Source: Methanomicrobiales archaeon
GTDB taxonomy: Archaea > Halobacteriota > Methanomicrobia > Methanomicrobiales > JACTUA01
Assembly (NCBI GenBank): GCA_015660865.1
Contig: JACTUA010000006.1
Coordinates: 23,777 to 87,776 of the forward strand
Length of the DNA: 64,000 nt
Direction: 5' to 3'
In this document: positions 42,346 to 50,443 of the stretch, piece after piece
Layout: every line of letters begins with the position of its first letter
How positions within the stretch are numbered: position 1 is the first letter of the stretch
Made by a program: the position numbers and the translations under genes
The notes under the pieces: model-generated
The model's database searches: none
The model's input: the letters and a program-made list of their open reading frames with translations, nothing else
Told to the model about the DNA's origin: nothing

Positions 42346-42378
42346 TTTATAAAACAAAATGTAACATATAGATTACAT
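42346..42378 (+). promoter_or_regulatory. TATA box and inverted repeat upstream of the lipoprotein gene
   Basis: TTTATAAA (42346-42353) is a good TATA box. Just after it, ATGTAA (42359-42364) and TTACAT (42373-42378) form a perfect six-base inverted repeat with an eight-base spacer, where the transcript start should fall. This is a plausible operator. The divergent ABC operon may share it. Confidence 0.5.
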
Positions 42379-42443
42379 ATTGTGCGGCCCCGGGCCGCAC
42401 CCAGACCAGAGGGAAGATCCCGAGAGACCAGGAGATGAATTCC

Positions 42444-42809
42444 ATGCAGAGAGACAGCATATTTCTCATCGTTGGATCGTTACTACTCGTGACCGCAATG
42501 ATCGTTGCAGGATGCGTGCAGGACAACGGGAGTTCGTCACAATCTACCGGTGGCCAGGTACCCCCGTCGGGCTCACCGTTCCAGTACAACGGTACGAGGT
42601 TTCACCCGAACCTCACCGCCGCAGCAGAGACACTGGGCGTCACCCAGCAGCAGCTGGAGAACGTCCTGAACACGACGTTCCAGGGGCGCATGAACCTCAC
42701 CTACGCGGCAGAGCAGCTGGGAGTGACCACGCAGGAGCTCTCCGATGCGCTCGGGTTCCACTTCAATGCCTCGAGGCAGCGGCCCGGTCCCGGTGCGACA
42801 CCGGGATAA
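42444..42809 (+). CDS. Small secreted lipoprotein
   Basis: The 121-residue product has a signal peptide with a lipobox ending VTAMIVAGC, then a Ser/Gln-rich spacer. The mature domain is about 70 residues with two similar helical units, AAAETLGVTQQQLENVLN and AAEQLGVTTQELSDALGF. Each has the AAxxLGVTxxxLxxAL pattern seen in tandem small helical repeats of bacterial surface and gas-vesicle-associated proteins. I chose the ATG at 42444 because AGGAG lies nine bases upstream; another ATG three codons earlier abuts that site. It is followed 42 bases later by a PKD protein on the same strand. Function is unknown. Confidence 0.72.
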   Translation: MQRDSIFLIVGSLLLVTAMIVAGCVQDNGSSSQSTGGQVPPSGSPFQYNGTRFHPNLTAAAETLGVTQQQLENVLNTTFQGRMNLTYAAEQLGVTTQELSDALGFHFNASRQRPGPGATPG

Positions 42810-42851
42810 AACCCGGGATACGTCCATTCAACAATGCAGAAGGATATCCTC

Positions 42852-44399
42852 ATGACGAAGATCTTCACATGCCTTCTTTTTCTTGCCTTGATGGCACTTC
42901 TTTCACTCCCTGTTCTGGCAGATGACCAGAACGCCACCCCCGCAACGACAGCCACCACGGTCCCGACAACGACAGCAACAACAGTCGCAACAACTGCCAC
43001 GACTACTGTCCCGGTGACCACGACAACCGCTGTCCCGACAACGACAGCAACAACGGTGGCAACAACTTCCACGACTACCGTCCCGGTGACCACAACAACT
43101 GCAGTCCCGACAACGACAGCAACAACAGTCGCAACAACCACCACGACCACGGTCCCGACAACGACGGCAACAACAGTTGCAACAACCACCACGACCACCG
43201 TCCCGGTGACCACAACAACTGCGGTCCCCACGACGGCGATGCCTGCACCGGTCGCATCCTTCACCGGAACGCCCACGTCCGGCACCGCCCCGCTCACCGT
43301 CCAGTTCACCGATACTTCCAGCGGATCCCCGGCTTCCTGGGCCTGGTCCTTCGGTGACGGGGGGTCCAGCACGTCTGAGAATCCCTCCTACACGTATTCA
43401 GCCGCAGGTTCCTACACCGTCTCCATGACCGCCATAAATGCGGCGGGCAGCGATATCTCCACCGAGGACGAATATATCACGGTGAGTTCGGCGTCTTCGG
43501 CTCTGGTCGCCTCTTTCACCGGAACGCCCACGTCCGGCATCGCCCCGCTCACCGTCCAGTTCACCGATACCTCCAGCGGATCCCCTACCTCGTGGAGCTG
43601 GGACTTCGGGGATGGCGGGTCCAGCACGGACCAGAACCCCGGGTATACCTACACAACCGGCGGTAATTACACCGTCTCCCTGACCGCCACCGATGCGGAA
43701 GGCAGCGATACCGCCACCGAGGATGAGTATATCACCGTGAGTTCGGCACCGGTCGCCTCCTTCACCGGATCACCCACCTCCGGCAGTCCACCGCTCTTTG
43801 TCCAGTTCACCGATACCTCCAGCGGATCCCCTACCTCCTGGAACTGGGACTTCGGGGATGGCGGGTCCAGCACCGATCAGAACCCCTCCTACACCTACAC
43901 GACCCCCGGCACCTATACCGTCTTTTTGATCGCCACGAATGATGAAGGCAGCAATACCTCCACCGAGGAGAATTACATCACCGTCGGCGCCGTGCCGACA
44001 GCGGCTCCAATACTGGTTTTGACACTCGTACCAACCACAGCACCCCCTCCATCGGCGCCGGTTGCTTCCTTCATCGACGACCCCATCCTCGGCTCCGCCC
44101 CGCTCACCGTCCAGTTCACCGATCTGTCGGACGGCTCCCCCACCTCGTGGCACTGGGACTTCGGGGATGGCGGCACCAGCACCGATCAGAACCCCTCCTA
44201 CACCTACACGACCCCGGGTTCCTACACCGTCACCCTGACCGATGCCAATTCGGCAGGCAGCAGCACCTCGACAGGCACCGATAAGATAACCGTGCTCTCC
44301 CCGGCTTCCAGTACCCCGCTGTCCCCGCTGGCTGCGGTGATGGCGATGGGGATTGCTGCCATCGCTTACGCGGGAATACGCGGGAGGAAACAGCAATGA
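42852..44399 (+). CDS. Surface protein with Thr-rich stalk and four PKD domains
   Basis: The 515-residue product has a signal peptide (MTKIFTCLLFLALMALLSLP), a low-complexity stalk of about 110 residues built almost only of Thr, Ala, Val and Pro, and four PKD domains. Each domain carries a WxFGDGGSS-type turn followed by a YTY strand. The C-terminus is a hydrophobic helix and basic tail (SPLAAVMAMGIAAIAYAGIR), a likely membrane anchor or sorting signal. PKD domains are extracellular Ig-like folds, and the Thr-rich stalk is probably O-glycosylated. The ATG at 42852 has AAGGA upstream; another lies six codons earlier. The PKD copies are near-identical in places, indicating recent duplication. 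Confidence 0.85.
   Translation: MTKIFTCLLFLALMALLSLPVLADDQNATPATTATTVPTTTATTVATTATTTVPVTTTTAVPTTTATTVATTSTTTVPVTTTTAVPTTTATTVATTTTTTVPTTTATTVATTTTTTVPVTTTTAVPTTAMPAPVASFTGTPTSGTAPLTVQFTDTSSGSPASWAWSFGDGGSSTSENPSYTYSAAGSYTVSMTAINAAGSDISTEDEYITVSSASSALVASFTGTPTSGIAPLTVQFTDTSSGSPTSWSWDFGDGGSSTDQNPGYTYTTGGNYTVSLTATDAEGSDTATEDEYITVSSAPVASFTGSPTSGSPPLFVQFTDTSSGSPTSWNWDFGDGGSSTDQNPSYTYTTPGTYTVFLIATNDEGSNTSTEENYITVGAVPTAAPILVLTLVPTTAPPPSAPVASFIDDPILGSAPLTVQFTDLSDGSPTSWHWDFGDGGTSTDQNPSYTYTTPGSYTVTLTDANSAGSSTSTGTDKITVLSPASSTPLSPLAAVMAMGIAAIAYAGIRGRKQQ
42960..43231 (+). repeat. 72-bp tandem repeats in the Thr-rich stalk
   Basis: GTCCCGACAACGACAGC recurs at 42960, 43032 and 43104 (period 72), with a related copy at 43152 (48 bases on) and another GTCCC start at 43224. 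The spacings are multiples of 24, so the basic unit encodes eight residues. Stalk length could vary by unequal recombination without shifting the frame. Confidence 0.75.
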
Positions 44400-44465
44400 A
44401 TTCCCTCCCCATGGAGCGCGGAGATGGATAATTTCAAGAGGGCTCACACGAGAAGGAGGATGCGT

Positions 44466-45074
44466 ATGAAGGTTGTTGCATTCAACGGGAGTGCCAGGAA
44501 GAATGGCAACACCGCCATCCTGATCAGGTATGCGCTGAAGGAACTCGAGAAGGAGGGGATCGATACCGAGCTGGTGCAGCTCGCGGGAAAGAGGATCCGG
44601 GGATGCACGGCCTGCATGAAATGCTTTGAGACCCGGGATCAGAGGTGCATCATCAAGAATGACATCGTGAACCGGTGCATCCGGAAGATGATCGATGCCG
44701 ACGGGATCATCCTCGGTTCACCGGTCTATTTCCTGGACGTTTCCCCGGAGATGAAGGCCCTCATCGACCGGTGCGGCTTTGTCTCCATGGCGAACGGAGG
44801 CCTGTACCGGCACAAGGTCGGATCCGCTGTCGTTGCGGTGCGGAGAACCGGTGCCAGCCGCACCGCTGACACGATGCTGCATTTCCTCCTCGCTGGCGAC
44901 ATGATCATCCCCGGGTTCCCGGGTATCGGGATAGGGAGGAACATCGGCGACGTCGAGGATGACGCTGAAGGGATAGAGAGGGCAAAGAACCTCGGGAAGA
45001 ACATGGCCTGGCTGCTCAGGACCCTCGAAACTGCTGGGCAGGCAGCTGAGCCAATCCTCGCAAAGGAGGCCTGA
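44466..45074 (+). CDS. Iron-sulfur flavoprotein (Isf-like NADPH-dependent FMN reductase family)
   Basis: The 202-residue product has a flavodoxin-like fold with the phosphate-binding FNGSARKNGNTAILI. A compact cysteine motif CTACMKCFETRDQRC (CxxCxxCx7C) binds a 4Fe-4S cluster in methanogen iron-sulfur flavoproteins, and GSPVYFLDVSPEMKALIDR contacts FMN. Isf proteins move electrons between ferredoxin and FMN-dependent acceptors and take part in oxygen and peroxide defence. The ATG at 44466 has AGGAGG six bases upstream; the longer frame adds 14 residues that look non-coding. A related gene follows after three bases, forming an operon with a methyltransferase. Confidence 0.88.
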   Translation: MKVVAFNGSARKNGNTAILIRYALKELEKEGIDTELVQLAGKRIRGCTACMKCFETRDQRCIIKNDIVNRCIRKMIDADGIILGSPVYFLDVSPEMKALIDRCGFVSMANGGLYRHKVGSAVVAVRRTGASRTADTMLHFLLAGDMIIPGFPGIGIGRNIGDVEDDAEGIERAKNLGKNMAWLLRTLETAGQAAEPILAKEA

Positions 45075-45077
45075 TTC

Positions 45078-45755
45078 ATGAAGGTTATCGGACTCATTGC
45101 AAGCCCAAAGGGAAAAGAGAGCAACACCCTGAAGCTCGTGAACGCCGCGCTCATAGGTGCAGCAGCCGAGGGAGCACAGACAGAACTCGTGGATCTCTAC
45201 CGGCTGCGCATCGAGTACTGTACCGCCTGTGGCACCTGCTATGCAACCGGCGAGTGCACCCTGGTCGATGACTTCCCGGAACTCTTTGACAGGCTGATGG
45301 CTGCAGACGGGATCGTCCTTGGCGCCCCCAACTACATCGACTCCGTGCCTGCGCCCCTGAAAGCGGTCATCGACCGGGTTGCAGATGCCATCCACTGCCA
45401 GATGTTCACGGGAAAGTACGGCTGTTCGGTGTGCACTGCGGGCGGGAGCGGGCAGGACGAGGTTGTGGGGTACATGAACCATGTCCTCACGAATCTCGGT
45501 GCTACGGTGGTCGGGGGGGTCGGTGTTGCCATCGGCAGGAATCCATCCGCGCTCCCGGCGGCCGAGAAGGAGGCACACGAGCTGGGGAAGAAGCTCGCCC
45601 GGTCGATCCGGGGTGAAATCCAGTACCCCGAACAGGACGAGGCCCGCAGGCAGCGGAGGGAATTCTTCTGCGAGCTTGTGAAGTCCCATAAGGACCGGTT
45701 TGCCCACGAGTACGACTGGTATGTCCAGATGGGATGGATGAAGGAAGGCGAGTAA
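45078..45755 (+). CDS. Iron-sulfur flavoprotein (second copy)
   Basis: The 225-residue product is a second member of the family. It has GLIASPKGKESNTLKLVNA at the phosphate loop and the cluster motif CTACGTCYATGEC (CxxCxxCx4C), differing from its neighbour in the spacing before the fourth cysteine. GAPNYIDSVPAPLKAVIDRV lies at the FMN site, followed by CTAGGSGQDEVVGYM. A C-terminal extension of about 40 residues (RREFFCELVKSHKDRF) is extra compared with the first copy. AAAGGAGG lies eight bases before the ATG. The two differ along their whole length, so this is an old duplication and they may have different partners. Confidence 0.87.
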   Translation: MKVIGLIASPKGKESNTLKLVNAALIGAAAEGAQTELVDLYRLRIEYCTACGTCYATGECTLVDDFPELFDRLMAADGIVLGAPNYIDSVPAPLKAVIDRVADAIHCQMFTGKYGCSVCTAGGSGQDEVVGYMNHVLTNLGATVVGGVGVAIGRNPSALPAAEKEAHELGKKLARSIRGEIQYPEQDEARRQRREFFCELVKSHKDRFAHEYDWYVQMGWMKEGE

Positions 45756-45765
45756 GGCCAGGGGA

Positions 45766-46356
45766 GTGAGTGTGAGCATGGATTTCTTTGACTCGGCGTA
45801 CAAGGGAACACCCCCCTGGGACATCGGCCGGCCCCAGAAGGTGTTCGTTGAGCTGATGCGGGACGGAGAGATATCGGGATCTGTCCTTGACATCGGATGC
45901 GGGACCGGGGAGCATGCCCTCTTCTTTGCGGGGGAAGGGTACGAGGTGTGGGGGATCGACTCCGCCCCTCTCGCCATCCAGAAGGCGAGGGAGAAGGCTG
46001 CCGGGAGAGGACTTTCGGTGCATTTCCTCGTCATGAACGCGCTGGAACTCACCAGGCTCAACCGGAAGTTCGATACCGCCACCGATTCGGGGCTCTTCCA
46101 TACCCTGTCCGACGAAGACCGGCCGGTCTTCGTGGATGCCCTTGCAGCCGTCCTGTCCCCGGGCGGGAGATATTTCATGCTCTGCTTCAGCGACCTGGAG
46201 CCCGCCGGATACGGCCCGAGGAGGATAACGGAGAGGGAGATACGGGAGAGCTTCCGGGACGGGTGGACCATCAATTACATCAGGCCGGCGACCTTCGAGA
46301 GCCGCACCCGGGCCGAGGGACCCCGCGCCTGGCTCTCGTCGATATCAAGGAGCTGA
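45766..46356 (+). CDS. Class I SAM-dependent methyltransferase
   Basis: The 196-residue product has the SAM-binding motif I SVLDIGCGTGEHALFFAGEG, motif II VWGIDSAPLAIQKAREKA, and later LSPGGRYFMLCFSDLEP. Its opening FFDSAYKGTPPWDIGRPQ resembles the thiopurine and tellurite-resistance methyltransferase group (TPMT/TehB-like), so the substrate may be a small thiol, selenium or tellurium compound. That is inference. The GTG at 45766 or the ATG at 45778 could be the start; GGGGAG lies upstream of both. It is ten bases after the second flavoprotein gene and probably co-transcribed. Confidence 0.85.
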   Translation: MSVSMDFFDSAYKGTPPWDIGRPQKVFVELMRDGEISGSVLDIGCGTGEHALFFAGEGYEVWGIDSAPLAIQKAREKAAGRGLSVHFLVMNALELTRLNRKFDTATDSGLFHTLSDEDRPVFVDALAAVLSPGGRYFMLCFSDLEPAGYGPRRITEREIRESFRDGWTINYIRPATFESRTRAEGPRAWLSSISRS

Positions 46357-46410
46357 GGATCACGGGCCCGGGCTCTATGAGACGGGAGGGAGACGCCTCC
46401 GTATGGAAGC

Positions 46411-47739
46411 TCACGCCGGGGGATGAGGGGCGGGGAGTGAGATCCTCTGCCCCAGCAGGTAGAGCCAGCACGGGTAGAAGAGGATCTCTCCAGCGGGAAG
46501 GGTTCTCCGGTCCATGGTATCCTTCGTTACCATAATACCCCGGTCAACCCTGAACTTCCCCATGAATGCCAGCAGGCCCCTCAGGTCATCTGGTGCAATC
46601 CGGTTCCGGTACTTCACCTCCACCGGAAGGAGGTGGCCCGTGTCATGCACACCATCAACCTCGCGTTTCTGCTTATCCCTCCAGAAATATCTGCCGGCAC
46701 AGATAGTCTCAACGAACTGCCCGAGCATCTCCTCGGAGAGCATCTCCCTCTCCATCCCCAGGACCGCAAAGGCGATGGCAGGGTGGACAACATAGAGCTT
46801 CTTATTCCTCCGCAACCGTGTCGCAGGACTCCCCGAATATGACTCAGCTGATGTTACCAGGAATGCAGCTTTCAGGTAGAAGAGATAGTTGCCCACGGTC
46901 TCGTAATTCGCACTGAAGAGGGTGCAGAGGTTCCTGATATCGAAGAGGCCCGCAGAATTGGCACATGCATACCGGAAGAGTTCATAGAGAAGATCCCGCC
47001 TCCGGATCTCAAAGATTGCCGGGATGTCGCGGTAGATGATCTTCTTCACCACCAGCTCCTGAATATACCGGCGGATCACCGCCGGATTTTCTTCGCTGAC
47101 AAGCTCCGGAAACGCACCCTTATACAGGTATTCCAGGAACTCGTGCTCCAGCAGCTCTTTCCCTGCAACATGCCTCCGGTAGAGAGCCTCCATGGCCGGG
47201 TAGTCCTCAGGGGAGGCGGGCCCTTTCCCGATTGCCATGCCTTTCATCCGGAGGTATTCGCCGAAGCTGAGCGGGTCCAGCCGGAAGCTGATGATCCGTC
47301 CTGCAAGGGCCGCCTTTGCCCTGCTCAGTTCCAGGGACTCAGAGCCCGAGACGATGCACTTGACCTCCTTCTGGTCATAATAACGCTTCAGCACCCCCTC
47401 CCAGTCGCCGACATACTGGATCTCGTCGAGGAAGATATGGGTTGCCCCGGTGACATGGAGCGCGTAATCGATGATGAAGGTGAGGGTCTCCTTGTTCTGG
47501 GTCTCCTCCTCGTCAAAGGAGAAGAAGAGCACCCCCTGCCCGAGGTCCTTCATCAGCTGGCGCATGATGGTCGTCTTACCGGTCCTCCGGAGGCCAACGA
47601 TGGCGATAGCCTCCTTCCTGCCCATCCATTCCTGGACTTCAGCATAGAGATCCCGTCGGAACTCCGGCACCGCGATGGCCTCACCCCTGAGCTGGGGGTT
47701 ATATTCGGCGATGAGGCGGATGAGGTAATCCTTATTCAT
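46411..47739 (-). CDS. AAA_14/DUF4143-type ATPase
   Basis: The 442-residue product has a P-loop GLRRTGKTTIMRQLM, Walker B THIFLDEIQYVGDWEG, and sensor-like VSGSESLELSRAKAALAGRI. The C-terminal DUF4143 domain has YRHHVAGKE-type helices and a PD-(D/E)xK-like core near ICAGRYFWRDKQKREVDGVH with LLPVEVKYRN. These P-loop proteins are abundant and scattered in archaea; their role is poorly known, and a link to mobile elements or stress is often suspected. It is monocistronic. A perfect inverted repeat immediately upstream of the ATG suggests self-regulation. Confidence 0.88.
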   Translation of the reverse strand: MNKDYLIRLIAEYNPQLRGEAIAVPEFRRDLYAEVQEWMGRKEAIAIVGLRRTGKTTIMRQLMKDLGQGVLFFSFDEEETQNKETLTFIIDYALHVTGATHIFLDEIQYVGDWEGVLKRYYDQKEVKCIVSGSESLELSRAKAALAGRIISFRLDPLSFGEYLRMKGMAIGKGPASPEDYPAMEALYRRHVAGKELLEHEFLEYLYKGAFPELVSEENPAVIRRYIQELVVKKIIYRDIPAIFEIRRRDLLYELFRYACANSAGLFDIRNLCTLFSANYETVGNYLFYLKAAFLVTSAESYSGSPATRLRRNKKLYVVHPAIAFAVLGMEREMLSEEMLGQFVETICAGRYFWRDKQKREVDGVHDTGHLLPVEVKYRNRIAPDDLRGLLAFMGKFRVDRGIMVTKDTMDRRTLPAGEILFYPCWLYLLGQRISLPAPHPPA

Positions 47740-47744
47740 TGTAT

Positions 47745-47764
47745 AGTAAGATTAACTTCTTACT
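47745..47764 (-). promoter_or_regulatory. Inverted repeat before the AAA_14 ATPase gene
   Basis: AGTAAG (47745-47750) and CTTACT (47759-47764) form a perfect six-base inverted repeat with an eight-base spacer. It lies five bases upstream of the start codon and just downstream of TATA-like sequence. It is a plausible operator with the same 6-8-6 geometry as the repeat at 42359-42378. Confidence 0.45.
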
Positions 47765-47876
47765 TTAATAATATTATGATATAACTAAAAGATGGGAATT
47801 CGTGCATCCCGGCCCGTTATCCGGGGCAATCCGGGATACCTGAGATCCAGTTAAAGAAGCTGATTCACCGGCCGCC

Positions 47877-48050
47877 TCAGTCCTCGAGCCGCCTGAATAC
47901 CCCGTGCTTCAGGATGCTGATGTTGCACTCCGGGCACCGCCAGGTCGGGGGAAGCTTCTCGAAGGGTGTGCCCGGCGGCATCCCATGCTTTGGATCGCCC
48001 TTTGCCGGGTCGTAGATATAGGCGCATTCGAGGCACTGGTAGCAGACCAT
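47877..48050 (-). CDS. Rubredoxin
   Basis: The 57-residue product is a complete rubredoxin. It has the two iron-binding pairs CYQCLEC (CxxC) and WRCPEC (CxxC), with the typical [20 protein letters not shown] between them. It carries one electron on a single iron with four cysteine ligands, usually in oxidative stress defence in anaerobes. I chose the ATG at 48050, which gives the standard length; the frame is open 43 codons further upstream but that part has no rubredoxin features. GGGAA is upstream. The nearby iron-sulfur flavoproteins may be part of the same stress response. Confidence 0.95.
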   Translation of the reverse strand: MVCYQCLECAYIYDPAKGDPKHGMPPGTPFEKLPPTWRCPECNISILKHGVFRRLED

Positions 48051-48316
48051 GAATTGTTCCCTTCCAGATCTGGATGCGAACCGAGATGAAGGTAACTCTT
48101 CGACGAGAGGTGGCTGCTCCGGCCCGGAGATCCAGACCTCCCCCGGGCCCCCGGAGGAGAGCGGAAGCGTCCTATCCAATCGTTTTCCTGCAGGTCTCTC
48201 TCACCGCACTCCCCGTCAATCCCTGCTTTCCCGGATCGCGGGCCATCCGGGTTATCTCCCACGGTTCCATGGCATTACGGGACCGGGAGTTCTCCCGGAG
48301 GCCCGGATGGGAAGGA

Positions 48317-48326
48317 TAGTATATAG
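48317..48326 (+). promoter_or_regulatory. TATA box of the gene at 48366
   Basis: TAGTATATAG lies 40-49 bases upstream of the ATG, predicting a leader of roughly 15 bases. Confidence 0.5.
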
Positions 48327-48365
48327 AAACTTTTATCACGTCAAAGACGCTATTCCCTGCCGATC

Positions 48366-48842
48366 ATGAAAAAAATGCCTGTCCTGCCCCTGGTTCTCCC
48401 CGTGTCCCTGGTACTTATTCCCGTGGGCGCAGCCGGGGCCGCAGGCACTGCAGCCTACACCGGTGCCTTCCCGGGGCTTCTCATCTCCACCATTCTCACA
48501 AACCTGTCCATTGCCTTCACCGTCGTCCTCATGTTCATCTTCGGCCTCTATGCCTACGCCAGCCTGGCCAGGTTCGCCCCGTACCACACCTGGATCTACC
48601 TTTACCTCGTCAGCCTGACCGGTATCGTCTGGTCCCTCTTCCTCATGAACAACGGCGGCTCCCTCTCGGAGGTAACCTTCATCCTCACCACGGTCGTCGG
48701 GCTGAACCTCATCGTTCACATCCTCCGGTTCGACCGGATCCAGATATATTCCCCGAGCGAGGGGGAGTCGGCCGGGATCACCCTGGAACAAAATAGCGAA
48801 GCTCCCAACCCGCTGCTCAACTGGACCCCACCCCGTTTCTAA
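48366..48842 (+). CDS. Membrane protein made of the three-helix surface module
   Basis: The 158-residue product has a signal-like N-terminus and then three hydrophobic helices. The second and third contain TWIYLYLVSLTGIVWSLFLM and VVGLNLIVHILRFDR, which match the C-termini of the large propeller protein (29474) and the poly-Gly protein (49002). Here the module stands alone, without the extracellular domains. It could be a partner or a degenerate member of the family. A short polar tail follows the LRFDR motif. I know no function for this module. Confidence 0.75.
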   Translation: MKKMPVLPLVLPVSLVLIPVGAAGAAGTAAYTGAFPGLLISTILTNLSIAFTVVLMFIFGLYAYASLARFAPYHTWIYLYLVSLTGIVWSLFLMNNGGSLSEVTFILTTVVGLNLIVHILRFDRIQIYSPSEGESAGITLEQNSEAPNPLLNWTPPRF

Positions 48843-49001
48843 TGGAAATATACCTCCTGCGTGAGGTCTTCTTTCCAGGTCCCTTCGACTTAGCGCACAC
48901 GATCACCAGGCAATCACCGGGACCAAAATTCTGAGAAGACACGGCTCAGGCAGAGAAGAGAAATCTTTATTCGATTCAGGGCGCTATAAAGGGGAAGAAT
49001 A

Positions 49002-50069
49002 ATGCGAATCTGTCCCCTGCTCCTCCTGGTACTCTTCATCGCGTCCACAATACCGTTGGGTGTGTCTGCCTCAGCGAGTGCCACGGTCGTTATCTCAGGG
49101 ACATTGATCCGTCCCGGCCCCTCGACAGGTGGCGGAGGCGGTGGAGGGGGTGGCGGAGGAGGAGGGGGCGGGCCCGGGTATATCCCGCCCTCGGGGCCAC
49201 CGGGCCCGGCAGTTATCCCTGCGGTCCCGACCTTCTACGGGCAGGGGCCGGTTGATACCACCCCGTCGGGAACCACCCGGGATGGCGTAACGATAACCTC
49301 CCTGGACCACGGGGCGAGCCTCTACATCCCGGGAGGCATCCAGGCCCTTGACGGGTCGAATATTCCCCTCACCCAGGTGAGCGTGAGCCCCGTTTCAGCC
49401 GGAGGGGTTGTCCCCGGTTTCACCGGGATATCCTACGACGTGGCCCCGGATGGCGCGCACTTCAATCCACCTGCTACCCTCACCATGATCATCCCTGATT
49501 CCCTGTGGTCCGGAGATACCCGGTTCTCCATCCGCGTCTTTGATGTGAATACCAATTCGTGGGTGACCTTCCCCGCCAGCCTGATCCCCGGTTCCCATAC
49601 TCTTTCCGGCCCGGTCTCCCAGCTGGGCATCTTCGGACTCTTCGGCGAACCGGTGCCGATTCCCACACCACCCCTTCCCATCCAGCCGATCCCGGCCGGG
49701 ACGGTCGAAGTCCAGGGGCAGCCGGTACAGAATCCCATTCTGAATGCCCTTGCCGGTCTCCTCGCGTACGCCACCGCGAACCTCTCGGCGGCCTTCACCA
49801 CCCTCCTCATTGCCCTCGCCGGCCTCTACGCCTATACCCGGAGGGACCAGATCGCCCGGTACCAGACCTGGATCACCCTGTACCTGATCAGCATGACCGG
49901 TGTCCTCTGGGCTTCCTTTATCTATACCGAGGGTGGGCCTCTCCAGGAACCGGTCTTTCTGGTCACCACTGTCATCGGTCTGAACCTCATCGTCCACGTC
50001 CTCCGGTTCGACCGGGTCGTGATACCCATCCCCGCCATGGGGAACCCCGCAGGGATCCCCCTTAAGTGA
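49002..50069 (+). CDS. Surface protein with poly-Gly stretch and three-helix C-terminal module
   Basis: The 355-residue product has a signal peptide, a run of 15 consecutive Gly residues (codons at 49128-49172), a Pro-rich segment and an extracellular domain starting PTFYGQGPVDTTPSGTTRDG. It ends with three hydrophobic helices (TWITLYLISMTGVLWASFIY, IGLNLIVHVLRFDR). From residue 78 onward it is homologous to the C-terminal 270 residues of the propeller protein at 29474, including the ISYDVAPDGAHFNPPATL segment. It therefore looks like the anchor half of that protein with a flexible Gly spacer instead of propeller and PKD domains. Function is unknown. Confidence 0.8.
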   Translation: MRICPLLLLVLFIASTIPLGVSASASATVVISGTLIRPGPSTGGGGGGGGGGGGGGGPGYIPPSGPPGPAVIPAVPTFYGQGPVDTTPSGTTRDGVTITSLDHGASLYIPGGIQALDGSNIPLTQVSVSPVSAGGVVPGFTGISYDVAPDGAHFNPPATLTMIIPDSLWSGDTRFSIRVFDVNTNSWVTFPASLIPGSHTLSGPVSQLGIFGLFGEPVPIPTPPLPIQPIPAGTVEVQGQPVQNPILNALAGLLAYATANLSAAFTTLLIALAGLYAYTRRDQIARYQTWITLYLISMTGVLWASFIYTEGGPLQEPVFLVTTVIGLNLIVHVLRFDRVVIPIPAMGNPAGIPLK

Positions 50070-50443
50070 GGAGACTCCTCCCCCCCCGTTTACCGGGTCT
50101 CCACTCCTTTTCCAGATGGAACTATATGGAATAACTACCCTGCGTGGAACTTCTTTTTAGACCTTTTCAACTCAGCAAACAGATCCGATAACAGGATTAC
50201 GTTACCTTTTACCTCCTTATTCAGATAAAAGTAATTAACTTCTCTTAACTTTTTCAAAAATGATTCAATCAAATTGAATTTCAATCCCTGTAATGTTCGT
50301 TGAATACGTTCTAAAGCCCATTTAAAACCATTTAAAAGCCATATACGAAATAATAATGCCTTTTCTATCGATTCATGGTATGCCGGGATCTCATGGCAGT
50401 TAATGAAGAATGAATATATTTATATACATCCTCGTTCGATAGA
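50070..50443. other. AT-rich intergenic region with promoter
   Basis: No gene is visible. The segment becomes strongly AT-rich after 50200. The TATA element TTTATATAC at 50419-50427 lies about 20 bases before the next ATG. Confidence 0.5.
50419..50427 (+). promoter_or_regulatory. TATA box of the Cys-rich PKD gene
   Basis: TTTATATAC ends 16 bases before the ATG at 50444, so the transcript is probably leaderless or starts at the second ATG (50450). Confidence 0.55.

Noticed and set aside
44718..46274. 518-codon minus-strand frame
   Set aside because: It spans three well-supported plus-strand genes (two flavoproteins and a methyltransferase) and shows no motif.
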